Source of the DNA: Sarcocystis neurona
Taxonomy: Eukaryota > Apicomplexa > Conoidasida > Eucoccidiorida > Sarcocystidae
DNA length: 64,000 nucleotides
Assembly (NCBI GenBank): GCA_000727475.1
Contig: KL647288.1
Location: 9,081,590 to 9,145,589, forward strand
Direction of reading: 5' to 3'
Part shown: one piece after another, positions 13,601 to 25,600 of the stretch
How positions within the stretch are numbered: the first letter of the stretch is position 1
How the letters are laid out: each line of letters opens with the position of its first letter
The notes under the pieces: model-generated
Seen by the model: the letters and a program-made list of their open reading frames with translations, nothing else
Told to the model about the DNA's origin: nothing
Database searches by the model: none
Position numbers and translations under genes: made by a program

Positions 13601-16600
13601 ATCGCGACTGCGACTGCTGCTGCTTCTGGTGTGTTACTGCCTGCCGTCGCTTCTCCCTGTGCATGGGAGTCTCTATGTTGCTGCCGCTGCTCCTGCTGTG
13701 CACGGCCACACTGCGGCTGCGCCTGTCTTCCTGTTCCTGCTCCGTGCGTGTGTGTGTATTCCTGCTGCTGTCTCGGCTGCCGCTATTTCTGCTGCCACTG
13801 TTTGTGCTGCTCTCTGCTGTTGCTGCTGCTTCTGTGGATGTCCCCCATCTGCTGCCGCTGCTGGTGGTGTTCCCCTCCTGCTGTTTCTGCGTCTCGTCTT
13901 TCTGCTTCTCTTGCTGCTGATGAGAAAATATGCCTGGTGTGTCTGCCGCTCCTGCGGTGTATGGTTGCAGGGTCGCAGCGCGGCAGCAACCGCGTCGCTC
14001 GTGACAGAGTTGTTCACGTTGACAGGACTGGCGAAGCGGCCGGGCATCTGTGACTATCTTTCGTATCTTTTCCACGCGCAGGACGAGAAGATTCTTCTCT
14101 TCGCCCACCACAGGGCCGTGCTTGATCACCTAGAAGATTACCTGCTGAAGACGGAGAAGAAGAAGCTTGTTCGCATTGATGGCCAGACGCCTATGGAGAA
14201 GCGAGAAGCGCTGGTGAAGGAGTTCCAGACAAATCCCAGCTGCAAGGTAAAGACTCTACAAACTCGAAGATCCCCCGTGCCCATTTTCTTCAGGGCAATG
14301 CAGAAAATGCGTCCTTCGTCTCTTTTGCATAAACACACGACGACGTCTGCTGCGGACGCGCCTCCCGTGTCGGAGAGAATGCGCGCAGCACCTGCGTACA
14401 TGGGCAGCTCCTCCGCATGTATCTTCTCTGCATGTGAGTGTGAGGAGGGCGACAGGTCCACAGTAGGGCAGCAGCAAGTGGGTAGACTTCCTTCGTTTCC
14501 CTCTTTGAGAGTGCGTCACTCAGCCCCGGCACCTTCTCACGTATTACATGTACGCCGCAGGGCGCAGAGTCGCTGCGAAGGGGGAACTGCTCAAGTTTCT
14601 ATTTTATCTCGGCAGACGCGTGGAAGCAGTCAACAGCTAGCCGGGGTCGTCTTCCTCAAACGTAGAGATATTTGTGTCAAGCTGGACGACCAAACTAACG
14701 TGTCTACATATATATCTAGGGAGACTGAAAGAGTTATAATGTTACGCTCTCTCTACACATATATATATAGACATGTATATATATAGCATCTATGCTGATG
14801 CAGAAAGGAGTACGGAGTATGTAGGCAGAGAGAGAGGCAGAGGAAAAAAAGGGGGGGAACTCGTTTGGTGGGGCTTGAAGAAATAGGCGTGCTGCTGATT
14901 TCCAAATTCACCTCTTCAGCGCAGATGCTACGTACGCAGGCCTGTAACTCTACGTGGAATATATCTATATATATGAAGAATGCGCCTATATATATATGTG
15001 TATATATGTATGAATACGGCTATACATATGTATGTGCACAGATACCCAGTCCTACTCTTTCTTTATATACTTATATACATATATATAGAGAGAGTGAGTG
15101 TAAGGTGTATATACGTAGGCCTAGGTACATATGTGTACGCACCACATTAACAGTATAATATATATAGAGAGAGAGATAGATATATAAATATGGGTGAATA
15201 GATACATACCCTGGAAGAAGTCTATGTATTCTTCGACGGGAAGATTTTGTTCTTCAATGCAGGACGATCTTTAAGAAACACACGGATATATATATATATA
15301 TGTATGTACGTATGCTCCCGTTCGGCGCTGAGCTGTACTCCTGAGGAGCGTATAAATACGTACATGTATGTAAACATATGTATATATATATAGACAAATA
15401 TCCCGTTCGGCGGTATAACTGTATTACTGTGAAACAACTACATACATGTGTGCATGTATGTAAATACATATTTACATACATACATATACATGTATATCTT
15501 TGTGTTCACATACGTACACGCGCATGCATATATATATATGTGTATATGTATACTGGTGTTCGGGGCTGTCACTACATTACGCGAGGGACTTGTTGACAAT
15601 GACGTCATTTTAACGGCTACAGCAGTGGTGCGCGAGACACACACAACAACATGTACGTCTGTATGTATATATGTATACGTGTATACAGACGTGCGTACAT
15701 ATATATATGTATATGTTGACAAATCTGTGCCCACATATAAACATATGTATACAGAGTGAAACACATGGGTATTTATGAAATGGAAATTCGTGTCTCCACT
15801 TTTTTCGTCTATACATATGTAGAGACATATACATATATATATATATATATATATATGTATGAAGCTCGCTCGTGTGGACGCCCGCAGACGCACACATACG
15901 TAGAAACTACATATGTGTATATGTAGTTTCTTTGCGGATGGATATGTGCGTGTACTTGCGGACGTGGTGGGTCATAACGCAGGAGCTGTGCGAGTCCAAT
16001 GTTGGGCGGAGGTTTGTGTGCGAGGCTGCCTTTTCGCAGTCTCTCGTGCGTGCGTCCTGCTGCCGCCGTACCCGTTGTATCTTCTTTTCTCTTTTTGACC
16101 TGCTTCTCAGTATTTCTTGATGCGCGCTACTTTCGGGGTGGTTTTCTCGTGGTACTCCGTCTGCTCGTCCGTTCGATGCCACTTTTCTTTCTCTGCGTGT
16201 TGTGCTGTGTGTTGTAAAAGGTGGCGCTGCTGTCCATCACCGCCTGTGGCCACGGGCTCAACCTCACCGCTGCCGTAAGTTTGGCAACACAGCAGCACGG
16301 GCGTCCTCCTTTGCGCAAATTTTTCACCTCGTTGCTATGGGCAAGCAACGTGACGGCTGTGTAGATAATATATTCGAGCGAAGCAGACACATTGGTCCCG
16401 TTTCTCTACTATAGGGGGAGAGGTGGACGCTTCACGGGCTGGCCCTCCTCCTTCTTCGACGCAACACACCAGGGACATTTCGTTGTCAGTTGGGCATCTT
16501 CGACGCTTAATCTTTCTGCGTCACACACGCACTCTATTTGTATACATATTAACGCTCCCCTGTGTCTTTATAGGGGGGGGGGGTCTGCGGAAAAGCGGCT

Positions 16601-19600
16601 GCGGAGGCGACGACACTGTCGTGAGTTCTCCACGTGCGCCTGCCTTGCTGGGAGTGCCGAGGGCCGGAGAAAGATAATTCGTAGTGGTAGTGGTAGTAAG
16701 TAGCAGCAGTAGACAATGGCAGGAGTAGGCAGCAGTAGGTAGTGGTGCGTAGTAGTAGTAGTAAGAGTAGTAGGTAGTGGTGGCAACACTACTACGTGTT
16801 GCCACTACTGCCTTCACCTTGAAGAACGCTGCAGACGTGTCCGCAAACAGGACGCCGCGTCGAAAACCCGCCGCGTCACCCACACACACTTACACACACA
16901 ACGACGGGCGGTGGGGTGGAGGAATATGTAGTTTTAGGAAGAAGTGACAAAGAAATCGTTCACATGGGACGGCTCTCCTTGCGGACGTGTCCGCGCTGGG
17001 CGTCGTTTTTTTTGTGTAGACGACGCGTGTCATAGAGAGGTGGACCCGTTCTCTTCACGTCGCCTAGTTGAAGGCTTTGCCGCTTCCGCTTTTTCGTGCA
17101 GGAAGTGAGATTTCGTAGAAGAAAAACGAAGAAAGAAAACAAGTCGAGGTATTTTGCGTGCGTGCCTGCCCATATCCGTGGAGTACTGCTGTCTCTGTCG
17201 TTGTGTTGTCTCTCGGCGACGGGGCTCTGGCGGCCTCCAGTTCTGCTGCTGCTGCTCGCGCTGCCGGTTTTCCTCGGCGCGGTTGTTGCCTGGGGGATGC
17301 TGCCTCTGCGCGATCCTCATTTCCTTCTCTCCTTTCTTGCTGCTGCTGCTACTGCCGGCCGACGGTCTGCGCCGTGCCAATCCTGTCGAGATGCTGGCGT
17401 GTTGCACGGCTCCCATGTCTCCCCTTCCTGCGGGGCGTCTGTTTTTGTTTTTGGCTGCTGCTGCGGAACTGCAGCTGCTTGCATTTCTGATGCTTCTTTC
17501 TGTCTGCCTCCTCGGTGACGGCAGCTGCGGCCGCGTTGCTTCTGCTGCTGCCGTTTTCCTCGGACATCACGCGGCCCGTTGCTGCTGCGGCCCGCTCCTC
17601 GTGAGCGTCTTTTGCCGTACAACAGCTGTGTGCCGCTCTGCTGCTGCTGCTGCTGGGTGTTCCGGCTGCGTCTAGGGAACGGTCGTCTTCGCAGAGTTGT
17701 ACTGGGTTCCCGGCCAGATGATACAGGCAGAAGATCGCTCCCACCGGATCGGGACAGAGTTTTCGTCTGTCAACGTACACTACCTTATTGCAGAGGTCAG
17801 CGTTTATACGGTGCTTCTCTCGTTCCCTACTTTCTTTGGTGTTTCTCTGAACTTGTCTGCGTCCTCCTCGCCAGTCCCACGTTTCTCTCTTTGAATTCAT
17901 ATTCAGCCCGCTTTCTCCTCACCTTCGCACAATGACGCGTCTGTACGCAGGCTGCTTCTGCGTTCTTCTTCGTCTCTCGCTCGTTCGGCTGAGTAGAACC
18001 CATCTGGACGGATGTGCCCGGCCGCACGTGCAGCTTTGTCGAATAACTTGTCTGGCTCTCTCTCTCTCTGCAGAGTTGCGGGTATGCGTAACTGTCTCTC
18101 TGGTTGAGTTCCTGCGCGTGGGCCCTCTACTATTTTGCAGGCGAGGGGTGGGGCTGCAGCTCTGCGGTGGTTGTTTCTTCTCACACAGCACACGGCTCAA
18201 AAACTTTTTACTACGTGTGCGTCCACTTCTTCGGCATTGCAGTGAGCAGACCAAAGTGCCTTGGGGCGTTCTGGCGGGGAAATCACCTTTCCTGGCTGCA
18301 TCATACGACGTGGCCCGTCGTCGCCTCTATTGCAGAGGCCGTCGCTTTCCACAGGCGCTTTCTTTTCCACAGCAAAACGTACCACGCGTTCACGCACGTC
18401 GATATTATACCAAAGCAGTGTAACACTCGGTTGTGAGTAGCGTGCCTCTGTACTTGTACATTCTTATAGGCAAGCATCTACGTAACGTTCTGTAGGGCTT
18501 CTCTACAGTCAATAACAAATATGTATGTAAGGACGGAATAAGACCTTACCCATGTGTACATCTGTGTTTGTATTTATATGTATACGTATACATGTGTGAG
18601 TACGGTAACGGTGTGGTGGTGGGTGCCCTGCGATAGATGACTTTCTGTGTGTGGCGTGGCTCTCTCTCTAATACGCCTTCTGGGCGCGCTCTGCTGGGGT
18701 CTCTGTGTTGCGTCGGTATTGTCTGACGTCTGTTCGGTAAGTGCTTCCTCCTAATGGGTGGCCGCGGGATGTATTCTTGCTGTTGCGCGTTCTCTTTATT
18801 ACTGCAGTGTGTAGTCGTCTACTCTCCCCTCCATATTCGTCCGCATCCGTTCTCCCCGTCGTGGGTACACAAAAAAGAGAGTTTCTGACCCGGCGGCGGT
18901 GGCAGCGAGCGGGAGGCGGGGATACACGAGAAATCTTTGTTCTTTCTTAATTCAGTGAGACTGTTTCCTCTTGCGTTTTCTTCTCGGTCCTCTTCATGTA
19001 TGGCAGGGCACGCTAGATGAGACAGTATTTCGCACGTTGCAACGGAAGTGGGGAACGATGACCTCGACGCTGGACGGACAGCAGCAGCAGTTGACGCTGG
19101 AGACGCGTATTCGCCGTCCTGCTGCCTCTCCCTCGCCCTCGCCGGCCACAAAAAAATATAAGGAATTAGATGTGATTATCCTGCCGTCCTCCACTTCGTT
19201 TCACACGAACAAGAGCCCAGAGCCTGAAGATACGTCGTTGTCACTGACAGGGTCGACGGATCTTCACGCTTGTGCAGACATCCAGGGACGTCGTACCACT
19301 AGTGGGGACAGTCAGACAAGAAGCAGTGACAACGCAGGCAGTAGCTACACAGAGAGCAACCATTTATACAACACTAAATGCAGTCGCACAGGCAGTCCCG
19401 CGAAGGGGAGTGGCTGCTATAGACGTGGCACGGGCAGCAGTGGTGGCAGGAATCAGGGCAGTTGTGTGCAGGATACTGAAGCACTTTTTTCTGAGAAAGG
19501 AGGCGCCCGCACTCCTGAAAGACGTCGAATGAGAAGTAGTGCGTATGACACGTGGGACAGTACAGCCACGCAGCAGCAGCGGCTGCGGCAAAGCGGACTC

Positions 19601-19690
19601 AAAGAGGAACGGAGTGAGAGTCTGGTTACCATCGCGGATGAGGACGAAGAATTTGTATGCAGCGACTTTGAACTGAAAGATCCTTCGTGA
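1641..19690 (+). CDS. SMARCAL1/ZRANB3-like SNF2 ATPase, 3' part (9 exons)
   Basis: ATP-dependent SNF2-family DNA translocase of the SMARCAL1/ZRANB3 (annealing helicase) group, which rewinds and remodels stalled replication forks in the nucleus. Exons rebuilt from reading frame, GT/AG sites and family order: 1641-1748, 3537-3596, 4295-4372, 7073-7260, 10960-11191, 13971-14246, 16221-16274, 17676-17795, 19007-19690. Together they give 599 residues and a TGA stop, and all phases agree. Motifs by residue of this partial protein: ISYDL before motif II; DESH at 41-44 ([12 protein letters not shown]); SGTPA at 64-68; the PVELY...REFAERY segment at about 73-95; MIRRLK before the core linker; an acidic Gly/Ser insert in exon 5; ILLFAHHR at 263-270 (motif IV); [14 protein letters not shown] (motif V); VFAELYW and [10 protein letters not shown] at 349-358 (motif VI). 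The last exon adds about 225 residues of Ser/Thr-rich, finally acidic tail. The N-terminal half is missing, so any HARP domain is unseen. ZRANB3 and SMARCAL1 cannot be told apart here. Confidence 0.85.
1810..2020. repeat. CTG/GCT triplet tract in a SNF2-gene intron
   Basis: Interrupted (CTG)n on the + (sense) strand, between the exons ending at 1748 and starting at 3537. The open frames here read only Leu/Cys/Ala runs and are not taken as genes. Confidence 0.9.
2200..3345. repeat. TATA/TGTA microsatellite field (intron)
   Basis: Long alternating purine-pyrimidine DNA made of TATA, TGTA and CATA units, with the minisatellite at 2436-2720 embedded in it. All open frames give Tyr/Ile/Val/Cys runs on both strands, the signature of this repeat rather than of protein. 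Confidence 0.85.
2436..2720. repeat. Degenerate minisatellite, core TCTCCAAGATTTA
   Basis: The core TCTCCAAGATTTA, with small changes, occurs near 2446, 2483, 2577, 2620, 2655 and 2702. The copies are separated by TATA/TGTA microsatellite of varying length. It lies inside an intron of the SNF2 gene. Confidence 0.75.
3630..4275. repeat. CTG/GCT triplet tract before the SGTPA exon
   Basis: Dense interrupted (CTG)n on the sense strand filling the 698-bp intron between the DESH exon and the SGTPA exon. It runs almost to the acceptor used at 4295. Confidence 0.9.
4490..6260. repeat. TA/TG microsatellite field with larger repeats (intron)
   Basis: Alternating TATA/TGTA/CATA sequence in the 2.7-kb intron between 4373 and 7072. 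Larger duplicated blocks are visible: a block with GTGTCGAGACACACAC near 4943 returns as GTCGAGAGACACACAC near 5069. A GAGAGAGGGTTA...AAGCATGTGTC block near 5670 returns near 5876. No coding exon was recognised. Confidence 0.75.
6500..7065. repeat. CTG/CTC triplet tract before the exon at 7073
   Basis: Interrupted (CTG)n and (CTC)n on the sense strand, ending at the acceptor gggctgcag before 7073. The antisense open frames (Gln/Lys/Arg-rich) are treated as shadows. Confidence 0.85.
7560..7685. repeat. TA microsatellite (intron)
   Basis: TATA/TGTA run inside the 3.7-kb intron 7261-10959 of the SNF2 gene. Confidence 0.8.
7925..8960. repeat. Long CTG/GCT triplet tract (intron)
   Basis: About 1 kb of interrupted (CTG)n on the sense strand. 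The 422-codon open frame across it (7927-9195) is Ala/Cys/Leu/Ser low complexity that ends in a Tyr/Val microsatellite translation. It contains no SNF2 motif, and the exons on either side fit each other in phase without it. Confidence 0.9.
9050..10900. repeat. TGTA/TATA microsatellite fields (intron)
   Basis: TGTA/TATG/TATA repeats, very regular at 9060-9640 and again from about 9840 to 10870. The short non-repetitive island at 9700-9820 shows no coding signal I trust. Confidence 0.85.
11220..11770. repeat. TA microsatellite field (intron)
   Basis: TATA/CATA microsatellite in the 2.8-kb intron 11192-13970. It holds the 41-bp element listed separately. Confidence 0.8.
11537..11805. repeat. 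Three copies of a 41-bp intronic element
   Basis: AGGACTGCATATATAC... elements at 11537-11577, 11630-11670 and 11765-11805. Each carries a CCTGCC-like middle and a GTCCTTAGTTAGGA-like end, and TA microsatellite lies between copies. The AGGAC start and GTCCT near the end are complementary, so each copy could fold. Confidence 0.75.
11860..13960. repeat. Two-kilobase CTG/GCT tract (intron)
   Basis: The longest CTG-oriented tract of the SNF2 gene, ending at the acceptor atggttgcag before the exon at 13971. The open frame 13509-14786 mixes this repeat with the true exon 13971-14246, which is only its central part. Confidence 0.9.
14700..15880. repeat. TA/TG microsatellite field (intron)
   Basis: TATA/TGTA repeats inside the intron 14247-16220. 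Two copies of a CCCGTTCGGCG block (about 15317 and 15403) with similar flanks show a larger duplicated unit. Confidence 0.75.
16680..16805. repeat. GTAGTG microsatellite ending in a perfect hairpin
   Basis: A GTA/GTG-rich run (16680-16780) is followed by a 10-bp perfect inverted repeat: GTGGCAACAC at 16780-16789, loop TACTAC, GTGTTGCCAC at 16796-16805. It sits inside the intron 16275-17675. A run of ten G residues lies nearby at about 16574. Confidence 0.8.
17160..17670. repeat. CTG/GCT tract before the motif VI exon
   Basis: Interrupted (CTG)n on the sense strand, directly upstream of the acceptor gcgtctag at 17675. Confidence 0.85.
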
Positions 19691-22600
19691 GCGACTGCTG
19701 CCAGTACGTACAGAAAGTGTAGACGGCTTCCCGCAGAAACCTCGCCAGCCTTCCATCGACGAACTCCGCAGACACATACACTAGGGTATACACACGTTCA
19801 CGCAAAAAAACACAGACGCTTGTGTTTTGTAGGGGGTACACAGACGCAAGAAGTGAACGGGTGGATGGTATTCTAGGGAGCAGTGATAAACGCATAGCGG
19901 CAGAGCACAGCACAATTTATTCTCCGCGACTGGAGTCCGACTGTGTACTACATTTGTGGTGTATCGCTCCTGCTTCCCCTCCATGTGAGGGCACAGGGCG
20001 AAATCGAAGCGCCACAAGCAGCGTAATTATCCGTCGTGACTGAAGAAAGGAAGCACGTCTACTGCGTCGGCTACCTTACGTGGAGAAAAGATACTCACGT
20101 AGTGAGACAAGCTCAGGTGTCCTTTTTCCTTCTGGTGTGCAGCAGAAGTTGTGTGAGTCACGCAGCCCTACGGCAGTCTATGTGGCATTCCTGTTTTCCT
20201 TGGTCGCTATTCACACAACGAGGAATTTGCGACTTCTTCCCTGCGTACCACTTGTAAGAGGACGCACTAGTGTGCTCGGACTATTCTTTTGCATTCAAAA
20301 GCGGGGACACTGCGGGAGAGTTGAGATACCCGGCTACGGACAACTAAGCAGACGATGACAACGATCCCAGCGTTTCAGGTAGACAGACGCAACAGGTGTG
20401 ATACCATTTTTTAGAAGCGCGGGTATATTTCCTCAAAGGGCGCGATGAAAAAAGCGACCACTCACTTGCTACCCACTGCTGTTTTCCCTACGCGTGCGTG
20501 AAACGGCCGAACGTCTGGGTACCTATTCACCTGTGAGTCTGTCTGCGTGTTCGTCTCTCGAAATAGATACGTCGATGTTTGTGTTTGCTGTGACCGTGTT
20601 TGGTCTCCCTGTAACTCGGTTCACGGACGCGTTCAAGACGTTTAAAAGAGAGCATGCCACTTCCCTCTGTTGGCCACTCTTATGTCCTTTTCGGTGTACT
20701 CTCGCACAGTGAAGCCGTGTCACGAGAGGGCAGGCCAGTGACATGCGCCCTGTGAGTTAATTTGTAGGTGCCGTGGAAGTGCTCGAGGGTACTGGTTATT
20801 TTGTTGCTTCGTGTTTGCTCACTGAGCAGATCGGCTCCACACACTCTTTCGCCCCGCGAGGGAGACCTACGAGTAGGCACACGATTGTAGTCGCGCATTC
20901 GATGAGAGGAAAGCGGGAAGATGCTTTAAGTGCGCCAGCGGGAAGCGGCAAATTACTACGAGGAAACGAAGCCGTGAGGTGCTCGCAGAGCGCGGTCGAC
21001 AGACGACCGGAGATGCCCCATAGCTCAAGGTGCAGAAGCACCAACAGAGAATTCCCCGCACAATTACGTTTCCCTCACCCATTCAAACAGCGCATCACTG
21101 TAAATTTACGTATGTGTCTATAAATTCACCCTTCTCAGTATCTGTATGCTCGTGCGGGCTCTGCGCAGCTGGCGGAGGCTCTGCCGCGCTAGGTATTCAG
21201 AGACGGCCTCTGCGAAGAGAGACAGTTACGTAACAGGATGCTGAGCAGCCCCGAACACCACAGCAGAAGTCTTCTAAGTCTTGGAGCATCCCGAACAGCT
21301 GCTCCCTCACTTTTCGCTGAGTCAAGCACTTCCGCCGGTGATGTTTTACTTTAGCCTTCAACCGTTGCGATGTACTAGTGCATATTGCATGTTTGAAGCA
21401 TTCTATAGCCTCTCCACTGCTGGAAGTGCATTTGGAGAAAGTGCCGCGAATGCGAAACAGATGCGTACAGTAGCCGCTGCTGCCAGATACAGATGTCGCA
21501 GTGCCTTATTGACATCTACGCAGACAGCTGCGGGACAGCTGAATGAACCACACGGGGATTTGTGCCTAGATTCTACGTTCACGTTTACAAGGTAATAGTT
21601 ATGTACATATATTATACGTATACATATACATGTGTATACATGCTTGACTTACGTACATCCTTTGCACGCAGTAAGGTGAATTCACGCACGTTCACAAGCA
21701 AGTGATACACACGTATGCGCATGCAGCTGATTCGGGGACACGGATGACGCCTAGTCGGCTGATACGTTGTTAGCTGCACAGTCCTCTTATACGACATCGT
21801 TTGGGGGAAAGCGCATGTGAGATCCAAAAAAAACAGCAAATGCTAGAAACGTCTCACAACTCCAAATTTCCTGCACCCGTTGAGCGTCTAGTTTGTGTAA
21901 GATGCAGCGGACCGGAATTGCCGCAGCTGCTTCATCTTGTCTCTACGCCTGCGCTTTTTGTACGTCGTCATTTTGCCGAATATGGCAGAAGCAGATCCGC
22001 TACCGCGCACAGATCGGAAGTTTCTCCAACTCACATAGAGGACGTCTGCTGTGCGTGCATTATCTATGTATCTATCTATCTATCTACCTATATATATATA
22101 TGTCCATGCACACGTGTATGTGTGACTGTAGCCACCTGGATACACGGGATTCTACGGGACAGCAAATATGTATAAGGCAGGCAATGCAAACATATATATG
22201 TATACGTATTTGTCGATATCCTCGAGTGGGCGCTTGAGCCTGGAAAACATCCTTCTCGTGCCGCTCACACGACCGCAACGCAGAAATTTTGCGGTATCTC
22301 CAAGCATTTCAAAGAAGCACGACGACACCGTCCAGCTGACCAATCTCCTACATAATCAATTAGCCAAAAAAGATGCTGCCAAAGATAATCTTGGGGCCTA
22401 TACGCAGCGTCCTGCTGCGACTGCAGGCAAGCGTGACTGCACGGTTGTGCATACATGCCAGCAGACAAACTACAGTCTCTCCAGTTTCTATAGATTATCT
22501 GCCAAACCGCGCATCTCCTGAGTGATTGAACACCGACACAAACGAAAACATGCTTTGCACTCAAGAGCACGCTATTTTGTCTCTGGATAGAGACTGAGTC

Positions 22601-25600
22601 GAGGGTGTGCCTTAAGTGTTTGTAATTATAAGACAGCAGTGCACGGATGATGTGTTACCGTGTATGTACCTTTACACACGTATGTGTATATTAATATGTA
22701 AATACATATATATATATATATATATGTAGGCATCTATATTTCACAGGTGGAAGTGCAGGAACGACGAGTCACAATTACTTGTGTGTGTTTCACGTGTGCG
22801 TAGGCAGAAAGAGAAGCTCTAGACGGATTTTTGTGGTGTGGAATTGAAGCGTACGCCGAACTGCTCGCAAAACGTACGACAATATGCCGCGTACAAAGGC
22901 GAAGTTGGCGTCTGCCACGTGTTTGTGTGTATGGTCACACATGGGTGAAATAAAGCTTCTGTGGCATAGCGTGGGGTACCGCGTTAAAGCTGGCTGCTTT
23001 CTTTGCCAAAGCGATCTGGCACTTCATTCAGCAGCTTAGAGTAAAGCGCACTTCGCCATTTGGTCTGATGCCTGTTCGAAGCCTTCCCCTATTAGCAAAG
23101 CCGTGTGCGTATCTCTCCGTAAGTGGCGACGGAAGCACCACTTTGCGTCAACCAGCATATGTTTCGACGTTTGCACATCATCCACAGTCGTCAGTCAGCC
23201 ATCTGCAAAGGGCCATCTAGTGAACGTTGAAAGATTTTCGTTAACGCAAACGTGAGACGTGTGCGGGTGCGGGTTCACCGTGAAATTTCAATAACGTGAC
23301 TCAACTGGAAAATGGGAAATTCATTAAGTGGCCAGAGAACCAAGGAAACCGGACAATATGGCATGAAGAGGCGTGTCCGCTACTTTGTTTTAGTAGAGAA
23401 AAACAGACTATTTTGGTTCCACGTCATGGGACTATAGACCAACTGAAGAACAGTTGTGTAGATTGTTCTTCGCACGAAGGAAACTACGTGCATTCAAAAT
23501 TGCAACATATCCCTCCAAACCTTGCAGATTTGTTTGCTGTACGTGAAGATACCATAACGCGCGCCGCGCTGCCCCACGTCATGCCGACGACGACATTTTT
23601 ACATGTGATGGTCGGTTTTGAAAGTATACACGTGAGTGTTCTACAGCGTGATTCTGCTGTAACGATGAGATGACTAACTGTTCTGTCAGGTCAAGCTGAA
23701 GTGTATACACGTGTAAGGTACCAATGTATGTGTACATATATATATAGATACTCGAATAAAGAGAACTTTTGACTGATAGACCGCTCAGTTATGCTTGCGT
23801 GCGCAACTAACGGGGCTTCAGTTTGACTTGCCTGCGTATGCGTGCCTGGTCATCTGTAAGAGCACACACAGACGCGTAGCTACGCACACACACACCTATT
23901 ACGTACATATCCACACAGACGTGAATAATCGTAGAGGCCTGAATGGGGGGAGAATTGCATGAAGAGAAGCTGCCGGAAAGTCAAGTCCCTCAGCTGGAAG
24001 CACCTGCTGCAGCCCGAGCCTGCGCAGTCGTCTGAAAATGACTTTCGCATGGTCTTCTGACGGTGCTAACGGTGCTATGCGAAGAGGTATGGAACAAAAC
24101 ACTCCCAACTCAATTTCTTCTAACGGAGTGGCCACCACCGCCTTCCTTGCGGCAGAACCGGAACGTGTGCCACACGCAAATAAATAAAGATATATACATA
24201 TATATATTCATATATATATTCCAGGCCTACTACCGTACGTCATTCAGGTTTCACGTTCTAGACAAACGTGTCACAGTATGTAGATATAGATGTGCACTTG
24301 TATACGAGTACGCAGAGACGATGTGTCTGCGAGAGGCAGCTGCCGTGAACCCCGTGTGCATCAGCAAGACCAGGCGACAACAGTTCCACACCTGCTTACT
24401 TTTAAGAACCGTACTAATCGAATATTCTGTCTTCCGCGGCACCTTACGAGAGAAAAGGCGGCAACCATTCAAAAAAATGGTTAACGCTCAACGCAGACCC
24501 AGCACGAGTATCCAAATGACCGGGCACCACATTTTTCTGTGCGCAGTTCTGCAGCGTCAACCGAGGCCATGCAACAAAGTTCTTCCAGTTGCTCGTGCGG
24601 TGTTCGAATGTCTTACTAAAAGTGGAAAAAGTGCAAAAGGCCTACCAACTTACCTGTAGAGAACGCTGACATAATGCATTAAAAAAAGTGCATCACCATC
24701 CGGGTAGATGACTTTAGGGGAAAACGTTTGGAACAACCCAGGACTGACTGGCTCTTTATCAACAACCTCATGCAACTACCACGTCTAAATAAGAGCCACC
24801 ACGAGGAAGAAGAAGAAGAAGCAGAGAGGCCTAGGCTGTGTGAATACGCATTCTGTAATGTACAGGGTGCACAGACACGTGTGGTGACTACAAGTGCTTC
24901 CTCTTCAACGCAGAATTTGCCAATATACATGGCTAACTGTGGATATAGACAGATAAGTATATATTTATATGTATCTTCAGTGGACAAAGGCAAAAGTGAT
25001 ACCTACGTACGTACGGATGCACATACATGTGTATATGTGTATATAGATGTTTAGCAGGTGGAGAAAACGGAAGCGAAACGGCGAGCTAGATGCCCGTGGC
25101 GGTGATAGCATGCGGTGCATGCGCCTGTGCACGGCTTGTCTTCTGTTTGACTGCGGAATTGTTCATTGTTTGTACCCTATTTCACTTTTTGTCGAGGACG
25201 CTGGAGATGCAGAAGGCAAAGAGAAGATGAAGTTCTGTCCACTGCTCGTGAGGAGCCTCTTCGTCACTCGTGCATCTGACGCAGCGAGTATGGTAGTGCG
25301 CACGTTCCCTGCGAAAGTCAAGGAGGTGCGGCGACGAGGCAAATCACATTAGTACGTATTTGTGTTATTGGTAATTTATGCACATCTCGTAAACTCCTTC
25401 TGTCTGAATTCCCCGCTGCCGTCTACCGCCGCAGCTCCCACTTCTCGAGATACATCTATTTCTATGTGTCTCACCATGGATGTGTACATCTTCTCCAGGC
25501 TTGGGAGAATTTGTTTGCATCAGTCACAAACGTCTATCTCTGTTGCTTCCCGTGCAGACGTTTGAAATGAATGAATCCACCAACAAGGACATCTGTGTTT

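Noticed and set aside
13509..14786. 425-codon + strand frame as one gene
   Set aside because: Only 13971-14246 is a real exon (SNF2 motif IV region); the rest is intronic CTG repeat and sequence after the donor at 14247.
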